A program made the position numbers and the translations under genes. From an uncultured Rikenellaceae bacterium (lineage in GTDB: Bacteria; Bacteroidota; Bacteroidia; Bacteroidales; Rikenellaceae): a stretch of DNA of 6,601 nt. The notes beneath the pieces were generated by a model. It was not told where the DNA came from and ran no database searches. It saw only the letters and a list, made by a program, of their open reading frames with translations. Shown piece after piece: positions 5,673 through 6,601 of the stretch. Location of the stretch: assembly GCA_947038135.1 (NCBI GenBank), contig CAMQVM010000091.1, positions 1-6,601 of the forward strand. The letters run 5' to 3'. Every line of letters starts with the position of its first letter. The stretch's first letter is position 1.

Positions 5673-6572
5673 ATGAAAAAACAACTATTCTTTTTACTAT
5701 TTGCATTTGGGGCATTTGTCTCGTGTGAAACTGAAAAACTTCAAATTCCTGCTGATATCATCTTTACAGACGGTACAGTAACAACTCCTTCGTTTGGTAC
5801 AGGTCAACTGTCAGAAACACTTAAATTCAGTTCAACTCAACCATGGACAGCTACTGTTGAAGCAGGTAAGTCTTGGTGTACTGTATCTCCTAGCAGTGGA
5901 GATGCTGGAACTGAAAACATCTTAACCATATCAGTATTAGAAAATGAAACTAACGAGGGTCGTACTGCTAAGGTTATCATAACATCTGATGGTATGTCAA
6001 AAGAGATAACTGCCACTCAAGATCCAGCTGGTGTGTTTTTACTTACAGGTGTTCCAACTGAGCCTGTTGCATCAACCGAAAATTCATTTGTCATTACAGT
6101 TAATGAAAATATTGGATTGCCTGAGGTGAAAATAGCTGAAAATGTAGATTGGGTGACATATAAGGTTGTGCCGACATCAAAAGATATGACTACAACACAA
6201 TTATCATTCACTGTAAAAGCAAACAAAACTTATGATGCTCGTTCTACCGATATTACTATTATAAGTGGTGGAAAAGAGAAGACATTTACTATTACACAAA
6301 ATCCAAATGATAAATTTTCATTTACTGGAGTACCTACCGATCCCGTTTCAGCATCTGAAAATACATTTGTAATTACCATTACCAATAGTTCAGGGGCGAC
6401 AAATGTTAAAATAGCCGATGGTATTGATTGGATGACTTATAAAATTAATACTCCATCGCCATCTACTACTGAAACAAAAGTGACATTTACTGTTCAGGCT
6501 AATACAATATTTGATGCTCGTTCGGGCGATGTTACTATCACAATCGGGGACTCTGCGCCTGAAAAATTCACC
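5673..6572 (+). CDS. BACON-repeat lipoprotein, 3' truncated at contig end
   Basis: An open frame of 300 codons with no stop before the biological sequence ends. The N-terminus is a signal-peptidase-II type signal: MKKQ, a hydrophobic core FFLLFAFGAF, then the lipobox VSC with Cys18 as the lipidated residue, followed by the acidic ETE. The mature part is made of about three beta-rich units. Unit one (about 31-118) has the BACON-like pattern W58...W68...SPSSG (72-76)...N94-x-x-R97...TQ (115-116). Units two (122-214) and three (215-300, cut) are close copies of each other with TGVPT, EN(S/T)FVIT, DW(V/M)TYK and ARS motifs. BACON domains are common in Bacteroidota surface lipoproteins and are thought to bind carbohydrate or mucin. 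The real C-terminus is missing, so a catalytic or other binding domain may follow. The function is otherwise unknown. Start ATG chosen for the signal peptide. Confidence 0.9.
6036..6572 (+). repeat. Two tandem 279-bp coding repeats
   Basis: Unit A (6036-6314, residues 122-214) and unit B (6315-6572, residues 215-300, truncated) align with a fixed offset of 93 residues: TGVP at 125 and 218, DW at 159 and 252, ARS at 189 and 282. Base-level identity is clear but with many third-position changes, so the duplication is not recent. Confidence 0.85.
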
Positions 6573-6601
6573 AGATCGGAAGAGCGTCGTGTAGGGAAAG
6601 A
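6573..6601 (+). other. Illumina TruSeq adapter sequence (artefact)
   Basis: The last 29 bases begin AGATCGGAAGAGC and continue exactly as the TruSeq universal adapter read-through (ending GTAGGGAAAGA). This is library adapter left on a read end and carried into the assembly. It is not part of the genome, and any translation across it is meaningless. Confidence 0.98.

Noticed and set aside
6017..6226. Minus-strand 69-codon frame under the lipoprotein gene
   Set aside because: It lies antisense to the BACON-like repeats and has no recognisable features.

Overview
The window looks like one end of a metagenomic contig from a low-GC member of the Bacteroidota, probably Bacteroidales. Four things point this way. 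Two promoters have the Bacteroidota -7 box TAnnTTTG with a TTTG element upstream. Most starts lack a Shine-Dalgarno sequence and sit in A/T-rich leaders. Methylmalonyl-CoA mutase is split into a MutA/MutB pair. The last gene is a lipoprotein with BACON-type repeats. The genus cannot be named from the sequence alone.

Layout. Positions 1-55 are an unusually GC-rich, hairpin-forming stretch that I cannot identify. Positions 56-243 hold no convincing gene. On the minus strand lies rpsU (ribosomal protein bS21, 325-522), with a strong intrinsic terminator (244-293) and a long structured leader that starts at a promoter near 701-731. The 448-bp spacer between rpsU and mutA is a divergent promoter region. 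On the plus strand mutA (971-2827) and mutB (2842-4971) form a two-gene operon from a promoter at about 829-863, ending at a 10-bp-stem terminator (5007-5034). A diverged second copy of the mutB 3' end and its terminator lies about 0.3 kb further on (5236-5323). The rest of 5041-5672 shows no gene. At 5673 a lipoprotein precursor begins and runs in frame to 6572, where the biological sequence stops.

The last 29 bases (6573-6601) are Illumina adapter, not genome. The lipoprotein gene is therefore cut by the contig edge, and the frame beyond 6572 means nothing.

Function. MutA and MutB together make the adenosylcobalamin-dependent mutase that interconverts succinyl-CoA and (R)-methylmalonyl-CoA, the key step of the succinate-to-propionate route used by many fermenting Bacteroidales. 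MutB carries the visible catalytic residues and the cobalamin-binding motif; MutA is the catalytically silent partner. rpsU and the lipoprotein have no evident metabolic link to the operon. I see no CRISPR array, insertion sequence, defence locus or clearly new multi-gene system. The points most worth a second look are the duplicated mutB tail with its wobble-preserving terminator, the long rpsU leader with a GGAGGG motif, the regular 93-residue repeats of the lipoprotein, and the adapter.
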